A DNA stretch of 64,000 bases from Kribbella solani (GCF_014205295.1 NZ_JACHNF010000001.1:7502001-7566000); one strand, 5' to 3'. Positions 33,743 to 43,033 are shown, counted from the stretch's first letter. Notes: generated by a model not told the origin, from the sequence alone. Made by a program: numbers and translations.

Positions 33743-34372
33743 TCAGCGCGGCCGGTGGTAGTACGTCTCGCCGTTCTTGGTGGCCCGGCCGAACTCGACG
33801 ATGGTCGCGCCCTTCAGATTCCGCGCGATCTCGAGGCCGGACTGGCAGCCTGGGTCCGCGGCGGTGAGGGTACCGGAGCATTTCTCACCCGGTTCGAGGA
33901 CCCGGATCTTGCCGGCCTCATTTTGGGGTACGGAGTAGCCGGCGAACTGAGCAATCGCGGTCGGGCTGAGTGGGATCACCGTCACCGTCACCGGCAACCC
34001 CATGGCCCGGAACTCGGCGTTGTAGCGGGCCGGGTCGGCGTCGGGGTCGATGACGCGGACGATCACGGAATCGCCTTCCCGGGTGAAGGACAACGCGCGG
34101 GCCTGAGTTTGCCCGGGGCCGGTGACGACGCTGGCCGCGACCACGCCGGCAATCAGCAAGCTGAACGCGCTGGCGAGCGCGAGCCGCTGTTTCCCGGAGC
34201 CAGCCAGCTGGAAGCCGCGCCACCCGGACGCCGTGGTCGGGCGGGGCTCTTCCTCGGGGCTGAGCATGGTGATGTCGCGGGACAGCTGGGTCCAGGCGGC
34301 GGCGCCGACCTCGGTGCCGGTGGTGCTGGGCTTGAGAGCGCGGATCGCCGCGTCGATGTCAGACGTCTTCAT
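33743..34372 (-). CDS. Putative anti-sigma factor / membrane protein
   Basis: 209 residues with one membrane segment (about 63-85, LALASAFSLLIAGVVAASVV). The N-terminal 60 residues would be cytoplasmic and the remainder outside; residues 88-209 have a pair of Cys (KCSGTLTAADPGCQSG). Overlap of 14 bases with the sigma factor's 3' end and the single-TM topology make it the likely anti-sigma partner, though no RskA or ZAS motif is visible. The stop is close to the APH gene start on the same strand. Confidence 0.6.
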   Translation of the reverse strand: MKTSDIDAAIRALKPSTTGTEVGAAAWTQLSRDITMLSPEEEPRPTTASGWRGFQLAGSGKQRLALASAFSLLIAGVVAASVVTGPGQTQARALSFTREGDSVIVRVIDPDADPARYNAEFRAMGLPVTVTVIPLSPTAIAQFAGYSVPQNEAGKIRVLEPGEKCSGTLTAADPGCQSGLEIARNLKGATIVEFGRATKNGETYYHRPR

Positions 34373-35006
34373 GCGAGATCTCTCCGTTCACGGCAGTATT
34401 CGAGGGGACAGCATTCGAGGAGACAGCATTCGAAGGGGCAGCATTCGAACGGTCAGCGACCAGCTCGGTGAACCGTCGCCGGGCCCGGAACAACCGGATC
34501 CGCACCGCGTTCCGGGAACAGCCCAGAACGGTCGCGATCTGTGCGGTGCTCAGGTCTTCCCACGCGACCAGCGTGAGCAGCTCGCGATCCGGTTCGGGCA
34601 GTGCGCGGAAGGCCCGTGCCATCGTCGAGTCGGCGTCGCTGAGTTCGGGTCCTGGCACGGAGGTGTCCGTGAGCTCGTCCCGGAGCTTGTACGTGAGCGC
34701 CGTCCGCCGTACCTCGCCGCGCCGGTGGTTGGCGAGTACCCGCCGGGCGACGCCGAACAGCCAGGGCCTGGTCTGGTCACCGGACGGCACCTCCTCAAGG
34801 CGTCGCCAGGCGATCACGAACGTGTCGGACAGCAGGTCGGCGGCGTCGTGGCTGGAGCCGGTGCGTCGCAGCAGGTATCCGAGCACCGCCTCCCGATGGG
34901 TGCCGAACACCTCCTCGAACCGCTGTCGACGGTCGTCGAGCGGCGGATCGTGCACGGCGTCCTCACTCACCGGCCCGAGCCGGGGCCTGATCGGTGTCTC
35001 GGTCAT
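34359..35006 (-). CDS. ECF-like RNA polymerase sigma factor
   Basis: 215 residues. Region 2 (HREAVLGYLLRRTGSSHDAADLLSDTFVIAWRRL, about 36-68) and region 4 (LSTAQIATVLGCSRNAVRIRLFRARRRF, about 150-178) are clear. The start MTETPIRP follows AGGGGGT. After region 4 the tail is built of SNAAP/SNAVS/SNAVP/SNTA pentapeptides encoded by a 15-bp tandem repeat. Followed by the overlapping membrane protein that probably regulates it. It probably forms a separate unit from the upstream catabolic operon. Confidence 0.85.
   Translation of the reverse strand: MTETPIRPRLGPVSEDAVHDPPLDDRRQRFEEVFGTHREAVLGYLLRRTGSSHDAADLLSDTFVIAWRRLEEVPSGDQTRPWLFGVARRVLANHRRGEVRRTALTYKLRDELTDTSVPGPELSDADSTMARAFRALPEPDRELLTLVAWEDLSTAQIATVLGCSRNAVRIRLFRARRRFTELVADRSNAAPSNAVSSNAVPSNTAVNGEISHEDV
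34394..34453. repeat. 15-bp tandem repeat in sigma factor 3' end
   Basis: Four copies of a 15-bp unit (CAGCATTCGAGGAGA-like) encode a pentapeptide repeat in frame; length variation would change the protein tail without breaking the frame. Confidence 0.8.
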
Positions 35007-35066
35007 ACCCCCTATCTGTCCGGCATCCTGCCAAACCATTTCAGCCGCGGACCCCGGCGAACCTCG

Positions 35067-36512
35067 TCAGTTACCGATTCGACGCGGGGAGATTGTCAGG
35101 CCGAGCGCCGCCTCGATTGCCCGGAGTGAAGCGTGGCTCTCCGCCGCGTACGTTTCTTCGGGTACGTGGATGTGGCGGTTGATCCGTTCGGTGAGCCAGG
35201 TGGCGTCACGGGGAGCGTGGTCGGCGCTTTCGTCCATCGTGGTGTCGCGGGACAGGTTGGACGAGAAGATCCCGGCCGCCGAACGGGGCAGAAAGTCCTC
35301 GTAGACGATCGGCCGAAGGATCACGGATCCGTCGTCGAGGAGCCGATCGAGCTCCGCCGGAGCCGCGCCGGACCCGGCGTGCCCGCCTCGACCGGTGCGG
35401 GTTCGAGGCGGCGCCCACCCCGAACCAGCGAGGTGGTACGAGAAGTAGGCCAGGCCTTGGCGTTCGAGCTCCCGTTCGGTACTCGGCATGCCGACGGACC
35501 AGATGCCGGCCGCGAGCTCCTGCCGAGGCCGCCCCGGATCGCCGGCGACGGCTTCCTCGACCTTCAGCATCAGCTCGTCGTACCGCGCGCGGCCGAGCGG
35601 GGTGAGCGCGATCCCGCGGGCCTCGACCTCGCCGAAGCGGACCCGGAGGGTTCCGTCGGTCAACGTGCCGTCCGGGTCACGAAAGCGCCGTGGCTCGGCC
35701 AGCGCGCGGAACGAGGTTTGCCGGAGCAGTACCTCCGGACCGTCCCAGGCGGGCGGACCCTGAATGGCGTCGATCATCTCGATGCCGCGCTCGGTCATCG
35801 ATCGATAGAGGTCGTCGATGTCGAGTACACGCGGCGTGAGGTGGTTGATATGCGTCGTGGTGACGCCGCCGATGTCGGCCGCGACGCCGGAGATCGCCTC
35901 GAGCTCCGCGTACCAGGCTCGATCCACCGGCTCCGCGGACAGCGCGAAGGACGCGGTGGCCAGGTCGAGGAACCGGTCCGCGTCGTCGGCGCCAAGGCCG
36001 TCGCCGGCCTCGGAGCGGTCGGCCAGTTCGAGCAGTTCCGCGGGGAACAGCGTGCGCGCTTCGAGGAACCTCGTCAGTCGGGCCTCGAGGTCGGCATCGA
36101 AGAACCGCCGGTCCTGCGGTACCAGCATCGACGTGAAGACGCGGAACGGGTTGGCCGCGAGTTCGTCCCGGTCGAGCGGACGAAAGGCGGTCGAAATGAC
36201 CGGAATCGGCTGTGGATGCGCGTCCCGCAGGTCGTAGAACCCGACCGGGTACATGCCGACGGCACCGAAGATCCGGGCGAGCTGCGACAACTCGGCCGGC
36301 GTACCGACGCGTACCGCACCATGCCGTTCCGCCGTGACGCGCTCCAGGCTGCCGAAACGCTCCGCGGTTGACCCGTTGGCCGCGAGCACCCGCTCGTTGA
36401 CCTCCTGCGCCACCTCGACCAGGGTCCGGTACGCAGGCACCTCGCGGCCGTACAACTCCGACAACCGGACGGCGAGACGCGCCCGCAAGCTGGTCCTGTC
36501 CACGAAGGTCAT
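35067..36512 (-). CDS. DUF1338/HglS-type 2-oxoadipate dioxygenase/decarboxylase
   Basis: 481 residues of the VOC-like DUF1338 family. In Pseudomonas putida, HglS uses Fe(II) to convert 2-oxoadipate to D-2-hydroxyglutarate and CO2, in lysine catabolism. Visible here are His64 with Arg68 (ERHGAVRVGT, matching the HglS His-x3-Arg pattern), HINHLTPR with His221/His224, and FGEVEARGIALTPLGRARYDEL with Glu295/297 as the third metal ligand candidate. Last gene of the minus operon; ATGA overlap with the amino acid dehydrogenase. Preceding genes supply its expected substrate and the one upstream D-2-hydroxyglutarate dehydrogenase consumes its product. Confidence 0.85.
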   Translation of the reverse strand: MTFVDRTSLRARLAVRLSELYGREVPAYRTLVEVAQEVNERVLAANGSTAERFGSLERVTAERHGAVRVGTPAELSQLARIFGAVGMYPVGFYDLRDAHPQPIPVISTAFRPLDRDELAANPFRVFTSMLVPQDRRFFDADLEARLTRFLEARTLFPAELLELADRSEAGDGLGADDADRFLDLATASFALSAEPVDRAWYAELEAISGVAADIGGVTTTHINHLTPRVLDIDDLYRSMTERGIEMIDAIQGPPAWDGPEVLLRQTSFRALAEPRRFRDPDGTLTDGTLRVRFGEVEARGIALTPLGRARYDELMLKVEEAVAGDPGRPRQELAAGIWSVGMPSTERELERQGLAYFSYHLAGSGWAPPRTRTGRGGHAGSGAAPAELDRLLDDGSVILRPIVYEDFLPRSAAGIFSSNLSRDTTMDESADHAPRDATWLTERINRHIHVPEETYAAESHASLRAIEAALGLTISPRRIGN

Positions 36513-37660
36513 CGCTGCCTCTCCATAGGCGCACCACGCAGCCTCATCGCCTCGCGGACCCGTTCCTGCGCCAGGGCGTACGCGGCCTGGTGCGGCGGGA
36601 TGTCGCGCTGCCGGCTCTCCTCGATGACCCGGTCGGTGTTGGCCCGGAGCTTCGCCGAGATCATCGTGAAGACGGCACCGGGCTCGACCGGGAACGGCGA
36701 CTGCCGCGCGTCCATCGAGTGCGCCGCGGCGACGATGCCGCCGGCGTTCGCGATGAAGTCGGGTACGACCGTGATCCCGCGCTCGTGCAGGAGTTCCCGC
36801 GCGGCCGGCGTGGTCGGCAGGTTGGCGCCTTCGACGATCAGGGCCGCGGTCGTCGTCTTCGCCACGTCGACGTCGATGACGTCCTCACGGGCGGCAGGGA
36901 CGAGGATGTCGGCGTCGACGGACAGCGCGGCCGCGGGCGGCTGGGCCGGACCGTACTCGGTGACACATCGGTCGCCGTGTTCGCGGCGGAGCTCGATCAG
37001 TCGCTGGATATCGATGCCATCGGCATCGATCACCGCGCCTTCCGCGGTCGACACGGCGACGATGACCGCGCCCAGTTCGGCATAGCGGCGGACGGCGGCC
37101 TGGCCGACCGCGCCGAAGCCCTGGACCGCGATCCGGGCGCCCTTCAGATCGAGCGCGAGCCGGGCGGCGGCCGCATCGGTGGCTTCGGCGACCCCGAATC
37201 CGGTCACGCCGAGTTCGTCGTACGGCAGGCCGCCGAGCGCGGCCGGGAGGCCGACCGCCGCGCCACGATCGCCCAGCTCGTCGGCGAAGATCGCGGCGTC
37301 CGCCTCAGTGAGACCCATGTCCAGACCGAACACGTACTCCCGGGGTACTTCGTTCGCCAATGCCCGCGCGAACGCGCGCAGGATCCTTTCCTTGTCCGCG
37401 CCCCGGGGATCGCCCTGGATGCCGGCCTTGGCGCCGCCGTGGAACAGGTCGGTCGCGGCCCATTTCCAGGTCATCGTCCGGGCCAGCCGGGCGACCTCGG
37501 CGACGCTGAGGTCGGGGCTCATCCTGGTCCCGCCCTTGCCGATCCCGCGCGCGGTGTTGTCGATGACGAGCACACCACGCATCCCGGTCCGGCGGTCGGA
37601 GACGCAGACGATCTTCTCCGGTCCCCATTCGTCGATCAGGTCGAAGGTGTCAGCAGTCAT
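36509..37660 (-). CDS. Glu/Leu/Phe/Val-type amino acid dehydrogenase
   Basis: 383 residues. N-terminal dimerisation/substrate domain with GGTRMSPDLSVAEVARLARTMTWKWAATDLFHGGAKAGI (Lys66 and Lys78 are the substrate-binding and catalytic Lys) and a C-terminal Rossmann domain (IAVQGFGAVGQAAVRRYAELGA). Enzymes of this family deaminate L-amino acids to 2-oxo acids with NAD(P)+. Start MTADTFDLIDEW overlaps the D-2HGDH stop by 11 bases. Its position between aminoadipate-forming ALDH7 and oxoadipate-consuming HglS suggests L-2-aminoadipate as substrate; ordinary glutamate or leucine activity cannot be excluded. Confidence 0.8.
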   Translation of the reverse strand: MTADTFDLIDEWGPEKIVCVSDRRTGMRGVLVIDNTARGIGKGGTRMSPDLSVAEVARLARTMTWKWAATDLFHGGAKAGIQGDPRGADKERILRAFARALANEVPREYVFGLDMGLTEADAAIFADELGDRGAAVGLPAALGGLPYDELGVTGFGVAEATDAAAARLALDLKGARIAVQGFGAVGQAAVRRYAELGAVIVAVSTAEGAVIDADGIDIQRLIELRREHGDRCVTEYGPAQPPAAALSVDADILVPAAREDVIDVDVAKTTTAALIVEGANLPTTPAARELLHERGITVVPDFIANAGGIVAAAHSMDARQSPFPVEPGAVFTMISAKLRANTDRVIEESRQRDIPPHQAAYALAQERVREAMRLRGAPMERQR

Positions 37661-40520
37661 TGGTTCGAAGGTCCTTCGGGTCGTGCCCGGACTTCTCACC
37701 GCGACGGCCGGACCGGCCGTTCTGACCGAGGTGGCCGGCGAGGAGCTGGGCGAGGTGGAGGCCGCGCTGTTCGGTGAGGTCGGCCAGTTGGGTCCGGCAG
37801 GAGAATCCGTCGGCGAGGACGGCGTCGTAGGTGGCGTCGGCGACGGCAGGCAGGAGTTGTTGTTCGGCCACGGCGACCGACACGTTGTAGTGACCGGATT
37901 CGGCACCGAAGTTTCCGGCCAACCCACAACAACCACCGAGCCGCTGCACCGATGCACCCGAGCTCACGAGGAGCCGTTCGTCGGTGTCCCAGCCCATCAC
38001 CGCATGGTGATGGCAGTGCGGCTGTGCGACGACGCGGACGCCGTCGAGTCGTGGCGGCGTCCAGTCCGTGTGCTCGGTCAGCAGCTCACCAAGTGTCTTG
38101 ACGCTCGCGGCGACAGCACGCGCTTCCTCGGAGTCGAGCAGTTCGACAGCGTCGTGCCGCAGTACGGCTGTGCATGAGGGCTCGATGCCGACGATCGGGA
38201 TGCCCTTCCGAGCCGCCGCGGCGAGGGTGCCGACGGAGCGGCCTAGGATGCGTTTGGCAGCGTCGAGTTGCCCGGTCGAGATCCAGGGCAGGCCGCAGCA
38301 AACTGTCGGTGCGGTGATCGTCGGCGTGAAGCCGGCCTGTTCGAGAACCCGGATCAGGTCCTTGCCGACTTCCGGGGTGAAGTGATCGGTGAAGCTGTCG
38401 ACGAACACGACGACCGGCTTCCCGCCCGGCCGTACCTCGGCTTTGCCGAACCACGCACGCAGAGTCTGCTCCGCGAAGCGCGGAATGGATCGGCGCCGAT
38501 CGACGCCCGCCAGCCAGAGTGCCAGCGGGCGTACGCCTCGGAGCGACGTCAACCGGTTGGCCAACCGCGGAACATGGCTCGCCAGCCGGGCCCAACGGGG
38601 AAGCCATCCGAGCGAGTAGTGCGTCCGCGGCCGGAGACGCCGGCGGTACGTCTGGTGGAGCACCTCCGACTTGTACGACGCCATGTCGATCCCGGTCGGA
38701 CAGTCGGAAGCACAGCCCTTGCAGGAGAGGCACAGATCGAGCGCGTCGTGCAGTGCGGGGTCTGCCCAACCGTTGACGAGTTCGCTGTTGACAAGCTCTT
38801 GCAGCAACCGCGCGCGGCCTCTGGTCGAGTCCTTCTCATTGCGCGTCGCGGCGTACGAAGGACACATCACAACGCCCGCGCCCTGAGCGACCGAACGGCA
38901 TTTGCCCACCCCGGTACACCGGTGCACGACCCGCGAAAAGTCGCCGTTGTCGTTCGCGTACGCCAATGCCAACTGTGTTCGAGGTGCTTTGGCCGAAGGG
39001 ACCCGGAGCGATGCGTCGATCTTGTCCGGTTGCACAAGCACGCCAGGGTTCAACAGCCCGTCGGGGTCGAAGATCTGCTTCACAGCGGCGAACAGCTCGA
39101 TCAGTCGCGCGCTGTAGAGGTGGGGGAGCAGCTCACTGCGTGCACGTCCGTCCCCGTGTTCACCCGACAAGGAGCCGCCGTGCCGCGCGACCAGCGCCGC
39201 TGCCTGTTCGAGGAAGTCCCTGAACACGTGCGTGCCGCCCTCGGCCGCGAGCGGGAAGTCGAGGCGTACGTGAACGCACCCCTCGCCGAAGTGACCGAAC
39301 GGCATCGAGGTGAACCCGAAGTCGTCCACCAACTCGTCGAACTCGCGGAGGTAGGACGCGAGCCGCGCGGGCGGAACCGCGGCATCCTCCCAGCCCGCCC
39401 AGGCCGGTTCGCCGGAAGGCGCGCGGCCCGCGAGCCCGGCGCCGTCCTCCCGAATCCGCCACAGGACGGAGATCTCGCCTGGTGCGGTGACGATCCGGGC
39501 GTCGATGGCAGCGACGTCCTTGATCAGCCGCCGCGCCCGCTCCACGGAGTCCTCACCGCAGAGTTCGACGAAGAGCCAGGCCTTGCCTTGGGGGAGATCC
39601 GGTACGGCGGATGCTCCGCGACGCTCACGCAATACGTCGACAATGCGTGAGTCCAGACCTTCGCAGGCGGTCGGGCCGTGCTGCAGCACCGGCGGCGTGT
39701 CAGCGGCGGCGTCGACGATGTTTTCGTAGCCGAGGGCAACCAAGACGCGATGGTCCGGTGCCCGGACGAGCCGGACGGTCGCCTCGGTGACGATGCCGAG
39801 CGTGCCCTCGCTGCCGACCAGGACCCGGCTCAGGTCGAACCCGTTCTCCGGCAGAGCGTGCTGCAGTGCGTACCCGGAGATCTGCCGGCCGAAGGTACCC
39901 AGCTCGGTGCGAATCGCGGCCAGGTTTCGATCGATCAGTCCGCGCAGCCGCGTACGCCCGGAGTCGAAGCCCTCGGCGCCGTCCGTCCAGGTACGGAGCA
40001 ACTGCCCCGTACCTGTGAGGAGTTCGAGTCCTGGCACGTTGTCCGACGTTCGCCCGTACCCCAGTGAGCGGGAGCCGCACGCGTCGTTCCCGATCATCCC
40101 GCCGATGGTGCACCGCGTCGACGTCGACGGGTCCGGTCCGAACCGCAGTCCGTACGGCGCCACCGCGGCCTGAAGCTGGGCCTGTACGACGCCGGGCTGT
40201 ACTTTGGCCAGCCGCCGCTCGGGATCGATCTCCAGTACGCGGTTCAGGTGCCGGCTGAAATCCAGCACGATGCCCGGCCCGACCGCGTTGCCCGCCACGG
40301 ACGTACCAGCACCGCGAGCGGTGATAGGTACGCCCGTCGCGCCGGCGACCGTGAGAGTCGCGATCACGTCATCGAGCGAGCGCGGCATCACCACGGCCCG
40401 CGGTACGACCCGGTAGAGCGACGCGTCGGACGAGTACGCGGCCCGGGAACCCTTGTCGATGTGTACGTCGGCGACGCCCGCGCGGTTGAGTTGACGACGG
40501 AGGCCGTCCAGTTGGTTCAT
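37650..40520 (-). CDS. YdiJ-type D-2-hydroxyglutarate dehydrogenase (FAD, Fe-S)
   Basis: 956 residues, three parts: FAD_binding_4 domain (about 40-190, ITARGAGTSVAGNAVGPGIVLDFSRHL), FAD-oxidase C domain (about 230-500, SGEHGDGRARSELLPHLY), and a ferredoxin-like dicluster plus CCG domains (about 540-940: CTGVGKCR, CLSCKGCASDCPTGIDM, CCGLPWISTGQ, GGCCGLAGNFG). This architecture and length match YdiJ, reported to oxidise D-2-hydroxyglutarate to 2-oxoglutarate with electrons going to the respiratory chain; D-lactate is the main alternative for the family. Six bases from the ALDH stop. Its reaction fits directly after HglS. Confidence 0.85.
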   Translation of the reverse strand: MNQLDGLRRQLNRAGVADVHIDKGSRAAYSSDASLYRVVPRAVVMPRSLDDVIATLTVAGATGVPITARGAGTSVAGNAVGPGIVLDFSRHLNRVLEIDPERRLAKVQPGVVQAQLQAAVAPYGLRFGPDPSTSTRCTIGGMIGNDACGSRSLGYGRTSDNVPGLELLTGTGQLLRTWTDGAEGFDSGRTRLRGLIDRNLAAIRTELGTFGRQISGYALQHALPENGFDLSRVLVGSEGTLGIVTEATVRLVRAPDHRVLVALGYENIVDAAADTPPVLQHGPTACEGLDSRIVDVLRERRGASAVPDLPQGKAWLFVELCGEDSVERARRLIKDVAAIDARIVTAPGEISVLWRIREDGAGLAGRAPSGEPAWAGWEDAAVPPARLASYLREFDELVDDFGFTSMPFGHFGEGCVHVRLDFPLAAEGGTHVFRDFLEQAAALVARHGGSLSGEHGDGRARSELLPHLYSARLIELFAAVKQIFDPDGLLNPGVLVQPDKIDASLRVPSAKAPRTQLALAYANDNGDFSRVVHRCTGVGKCRSVAQGAGVVMCPSYAATRNEKDSTRGRARLLQELVNSELVNGWADPALHDALDLCLSCKGCASDCPTGIDMASYKSEVLHQTYRRRLRPRTHYSLGWLPRWARLASHVPRLANRLTSLRGVRPLALWLAGVDRRRSIPRFAEQTLRAWFGKAEVRPGGKPVVVFVDSFTDHFTPEVGKDLIRVLEQAGFTPTITAPTVCCGLPWISTGQLDAAKRILGRSVGTLAAAARKGIPIVGIEPSCTAVLRHDAVELLDSEEARAVAASVKTLGELLTEHTDWTPPRLDGVRVVAQPHCHHHAVMGWDTDERLLVSSGASVQRLGGCCGLAGNFGAESGHYNVSVAVAEQQLLPAVADATYDAVLADGFSCRTQLADLTEQRGLHLAQLLAGHLGQNGRSGRRGEKSGHDPKDLRTNDC

Positions 40521-40526
40521 GACCGA

Positions 40527-42029
40527 TCAGGCAAACTCGACGCCCTGCGCGAGCGGAAGCTCGGCCGAGTAGTTCACCGTGTTCGTCGTCCGGCGCATGT
40601 AGTTCTTCCAGGCGTCCGAACCGGACTCGCGGCCGCCGCCGGTGTCCTTCTCGCCGCCGAACGCGCCGCCGATCTCGGCCCCGGACGGCCCGATGTTGAC
40701 GTTGGCGATGCCGCAGTCGGACCCGGTCGCGGACAGGAACAGCTCGGCCTCGCGCGCATCCAGCGTGAAGATCGAGGACGACAACCCCTGGGAAACATCG
40801 TTGTGCAGGGCAATGGCTTCGTCGAGGTCGCGACAGGTCAGCAGGTAGAGCAGCGGAGCGAACGTCTCCGCCTTCACGATGTCGGTCTGGGACGGCATGG
40901 CGATGATCGCCGGATGGACGTAGTAGCCGTCGGCAACCTCGGCGCGTTGTCCGCCGGTGACCAAGGTCCCACCGTCGGCCTGTGCCTGGTCGACAGCGGC
41001 ACCGAAGGCCTCGTAGGCCTGCTGGTCGATCAATGGTCCGACCAACGTACCTGGTTCGAGCGGGGAACCGATCGGCAGCGTTTCGTAAGCGCTCGCGAGT
41101 CGCGCCAGCAGGTCGTCGTGGATGGACTCGTGGACGATCACGCGCCGCAGCGAAGTGCATCGCTGTCCCGCCGTACCGACCGCGGAGAAGACGATGCCCC
41201 GGACCGCGAGATCCAGATCGGCGCTCGGGGCAACGATCGCGGCGTTGTTGCCGCCGAGCTCGAGCAGCGATCGGCCGAGCCGGGCCGCGACGCGCGGAGC
41301 GACCTCCTTGCCCATCCGCGTCGATCCGGTCGCGGAGACGAGCGGAACTCTCGCGTCGTCGACGAGCGCCGCGCCGACGGTGTGGTCCCCGATCAGGATC
41401 GACGTGATCGCGGCCGGTGCGCCGACTCGCCGCGCTGCCTCGGCAGCGAGCGATTGACAGGCGAGGGCGGTCAGCAACGTCTTCTCGGACGGCTTCCACA
41501 CCACGGCGTCACCGGCGACGAACGCGAGCGCCGCGTTCCATGACCACACCGCGGCCGGGAAGTTGAACGCCGAGATCACGCCGACGACGCCGAGCGGATG
41601 CCATTGCTCCATCATCCGGTGCCCGGGCCGCTCGGTGGCGATGGTCAGGCCGTGCAACTGCCGGGACAGCCCGACGGCGAGGTCGCAGATGTCGATCATC
41701 TCTTGCACCTCGCCGAGGCTCTCCGACGTGATCTTGCCCGCCTCGATCGAGATCAGGGTCGCAAGCTCGGCCTTGTGCTCGCGCAACAGTTCGCCCAGCT
41801 CACGGACGAGTCGTCCGCGTACGGGCGCTGGTACGGCACGCCAGTCGAGGAAGGCGGCGTGGGCCGCACCAATGATCGTGGCCACGTCCTGCACGGTGTT
41901 CCCGCGGAGCCGGCCGAGTTCGCTGCCGTCGATCGGCGAGTGACAGCTGAGTTCACCGGCAGGGTCGAACGGATCCTTCACACCGAGCCGGTCGAGAGCA
42001 TCCAGTGCCTGGGCGGTGAGATCGGTCAT
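40527..42029 (-). CDS. ALDH7/antiquitin-type aminoadipate-semialdehyde dehydrogenase
   Basis: 500 residues. GEVQEMIDICDLAVGLSRQL, TIATERPGHRMMEQWHPLGVVGVISAFNFP and VWSWNAALAF (about 107-170) are diagnostic of the ALDH7A1/AmaB branch, which oxidises L-2-aminoadipate 6-semialdehyde (in equilibrium with piperideine-6-carboxylate) to 2-aminoadipate. Catalytic Cys291 (AGQRCTSLRR) and Glu257 (LLELGGNN) are present. ATG at 42029 follows AAGGA and overlaps the amidohydrolase stop by one base (TGATG); a GTG codon earlier is an alternative. Second gene of the operon. Confidence 0.9.
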   Translation of the reverse strand: MTDLTAQALDALDRLGVKDPFDPAGELSCHSPIDGSELGRLRGNTVQDVATIIGAAHAAFLDWRAVPAPVRGRLVRELGELLREHKAELATLISIEAGKITSESLGEVQEMIDICDLAVGLSRQLHGLTIATERPGHRMMEQWHPLGVVGVISAFNFPAAVWSWNAALAFVAGDAVVWKPSEKTLLTALACQSLAAEAARRVGAPAAITSILIGDHTVGAALVDDARVPLVSATGSTRMGKEVAPRVAARLGRSLLELGGNNAAIVAPSADLDLAVRGIVFSAVGTAGQRCTSLRRVIVHESIHDDLLARLASAYETLPIGSPLEPGTLVGPLIDQQAYEAFGAAVDQAQADGGTLVTGGQRAEVADGYYVHPAIIAMPSQTDIVKAETFAPLLYLLTCRDLDEAIALHNDVSQGLSSSIFTLDAREAELFLSATGSDCGIANVNIGPSGAEIGGAFGGEKDTGGGRESGSDAWKNYMRRTTNTVNYSAELPLAQGVEFA

Positions 42030-42892
42030 CACGCGTCCTTCGTCCAGAACAGGTCACGGGCATTCGCGCCGAGCAGCCGTTCCAGTACTGGCGTTTCGAG
42101 GCCGATCTCCTGCCACTCATGGAGGACCCGGTCGATCGGCATCACCGGCCAGTCGGTTCCGAACAGCACCTGGTCGACGAGTACGCGCGGCAGGAAGCTC
42201 ATCAACACGTCCCAGCCGGAGCCGGGGCGCCCGACGTACTTCGGCGACAGTCCACCGAACTCGAGGTAGACCGTCGGGTGGCGGCGCGCCACCGCGCAGT
42301 ACTCCGCGACCCAGGGCCATCCGCCGTGGCAGGCCATCAGGCGCAGTTGAGGAAAGTCACACGCGACCTGGTCGAGCAGTTCGGCCCGCTCGTGCCGGAT
42401 CGGATGCATCCGCGAGTAGTTGATCCCGGTGTGCAGCGCGACCACGAGCCCGAGTTCCTCGGCACGCGCGTACGCCGGGTACAGCCGGCGGTCGTCGATG
42501 TCCATGCCGAAGAAGGCCGGCTGGATGTTGACACCGGCCAGGCCCAGCGCGGCGATGGCGTCGACCTGACGCGCGGCCGCTCCCGGCGAGGCCGGAGGGA
42601 GCATGATGGTGCCGACGCCGGCGAAGCGATCCGGGTGCTGGGCGACGAGCCCGGCGACGGCGTCGTTCAGCTGCGCCGCGTCGGCGTCGTCCTCGTACTC
42701 CGCGTGAATCACCGCCCGCGCGATGCCGGTGTCGTCGAGCTCGCCGAACATCGCGGCCAGCGTGCCGGCCTCGGACTTGGCGCTCAGATCGAGGATGCGG
42801 TCGTACTGCTCGTGCAGCAGGGCGGGGGAGCTGCCGCGGACCTTCGCGCGCAGCTCGAAGGGCAGCCGGACGCGTGCGTCGATCAGTTCCAT
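42029..42892 (-). CDS. Amidohydrolase-2 (TIM-barrel) family protein
   Basis: 287 residues of the Amidohydro_2/ACMSD-like superfamily: MELIDARVRLPFELR at the N-terminus lacks the usual HxH metal pair, while LVVALHTGINYSRM, LRLMACHGGWPWVAEY and QVLFGTDWPVMP keep the downstream His, His and Asp. Loss of the HxH implies altered metal binding or a lactone/decarboxylase-type reaction without the first metal. First gene of the minus operon, 141 bp from the divergent phosphotriesterase-like gene. It could process the piperideine or lactam/lactone side-form of a pathway intermediate (inference only). Confidence 0.75.
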   Translation of the reverse strand: MELIDARVRLPFELRAKVRGSSPALLHEQYDRILDLSAKSEAGTLAAMFGELDDTGIARAVIHAEYEDDADAAQLNDAVAGLVAQHPDRFAGVGTIMLPPASPGAAARQVDAIAALGLAGVNIQPAFFGMDIDDRRLYPAYARAEELGLVVALHTGINYSRMHPIRHERAELLDQVACDFPQLRLMACHGGWPWVAEYCAVARRHPTVYLEFGGLSPKYVGRPGSGWDVLMSFLPRVLVDQVLFGTDWPVMPIDRVLHEWQEIGLETPVLERLLGANARDLFWTKDA

Positions 42893-42934
42893 CGTGGTCG
42901 CCTACTCCTCGGGTCGGTCGGTGTCAGCCCTTCG

Positions 42935-42964
42935 ATTAAAATTGATCGATCGCTCAAATGTCAA
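42935..42964 (-). promoter_or_regulatory. Promoter of minus-strand catabolic operon
   Basis: On the minus strand: TTGACA (42964-42959), 18-bp spacer, TTTAAT (42940-42935). The spacer is almost filled by the palindrome at 42942-42957, so a bound repressor would block the polymerase. Confidence 0.6.
42942..42957. promoter_or_regulatory. TetR-type operator, site A
   Basis: TTGATCGATCGCTCAA, palindromic but for one base pair, between the -35 and -10 of the minus operon. Reverse strand TTGAGCGATCGATCAA shares its first 11 bases with site D. Confidence 0.6.
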
Positions 42965-43010
42965 TCCCGAACAGGGCGGTCCGGTGGTCTCAAGGACTGT
43001 CATTTTTGTC

Positions 43011-43022
43011 CAATCGTTCGAT
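43011..43022. promoter_or_regulatory. TetR-type operator, site B
   Basis: CAATCGTTCGAT with the palindromic core ATCGTTCGAT, abutting a candidate -10 (TAGACT) and 12 bases before the ATG of the phosphotriesterase-like gene. Identical core to sites C and D. Confidence 0.55.
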
Positions 43023-43033
43023 AGACTCCGGGG

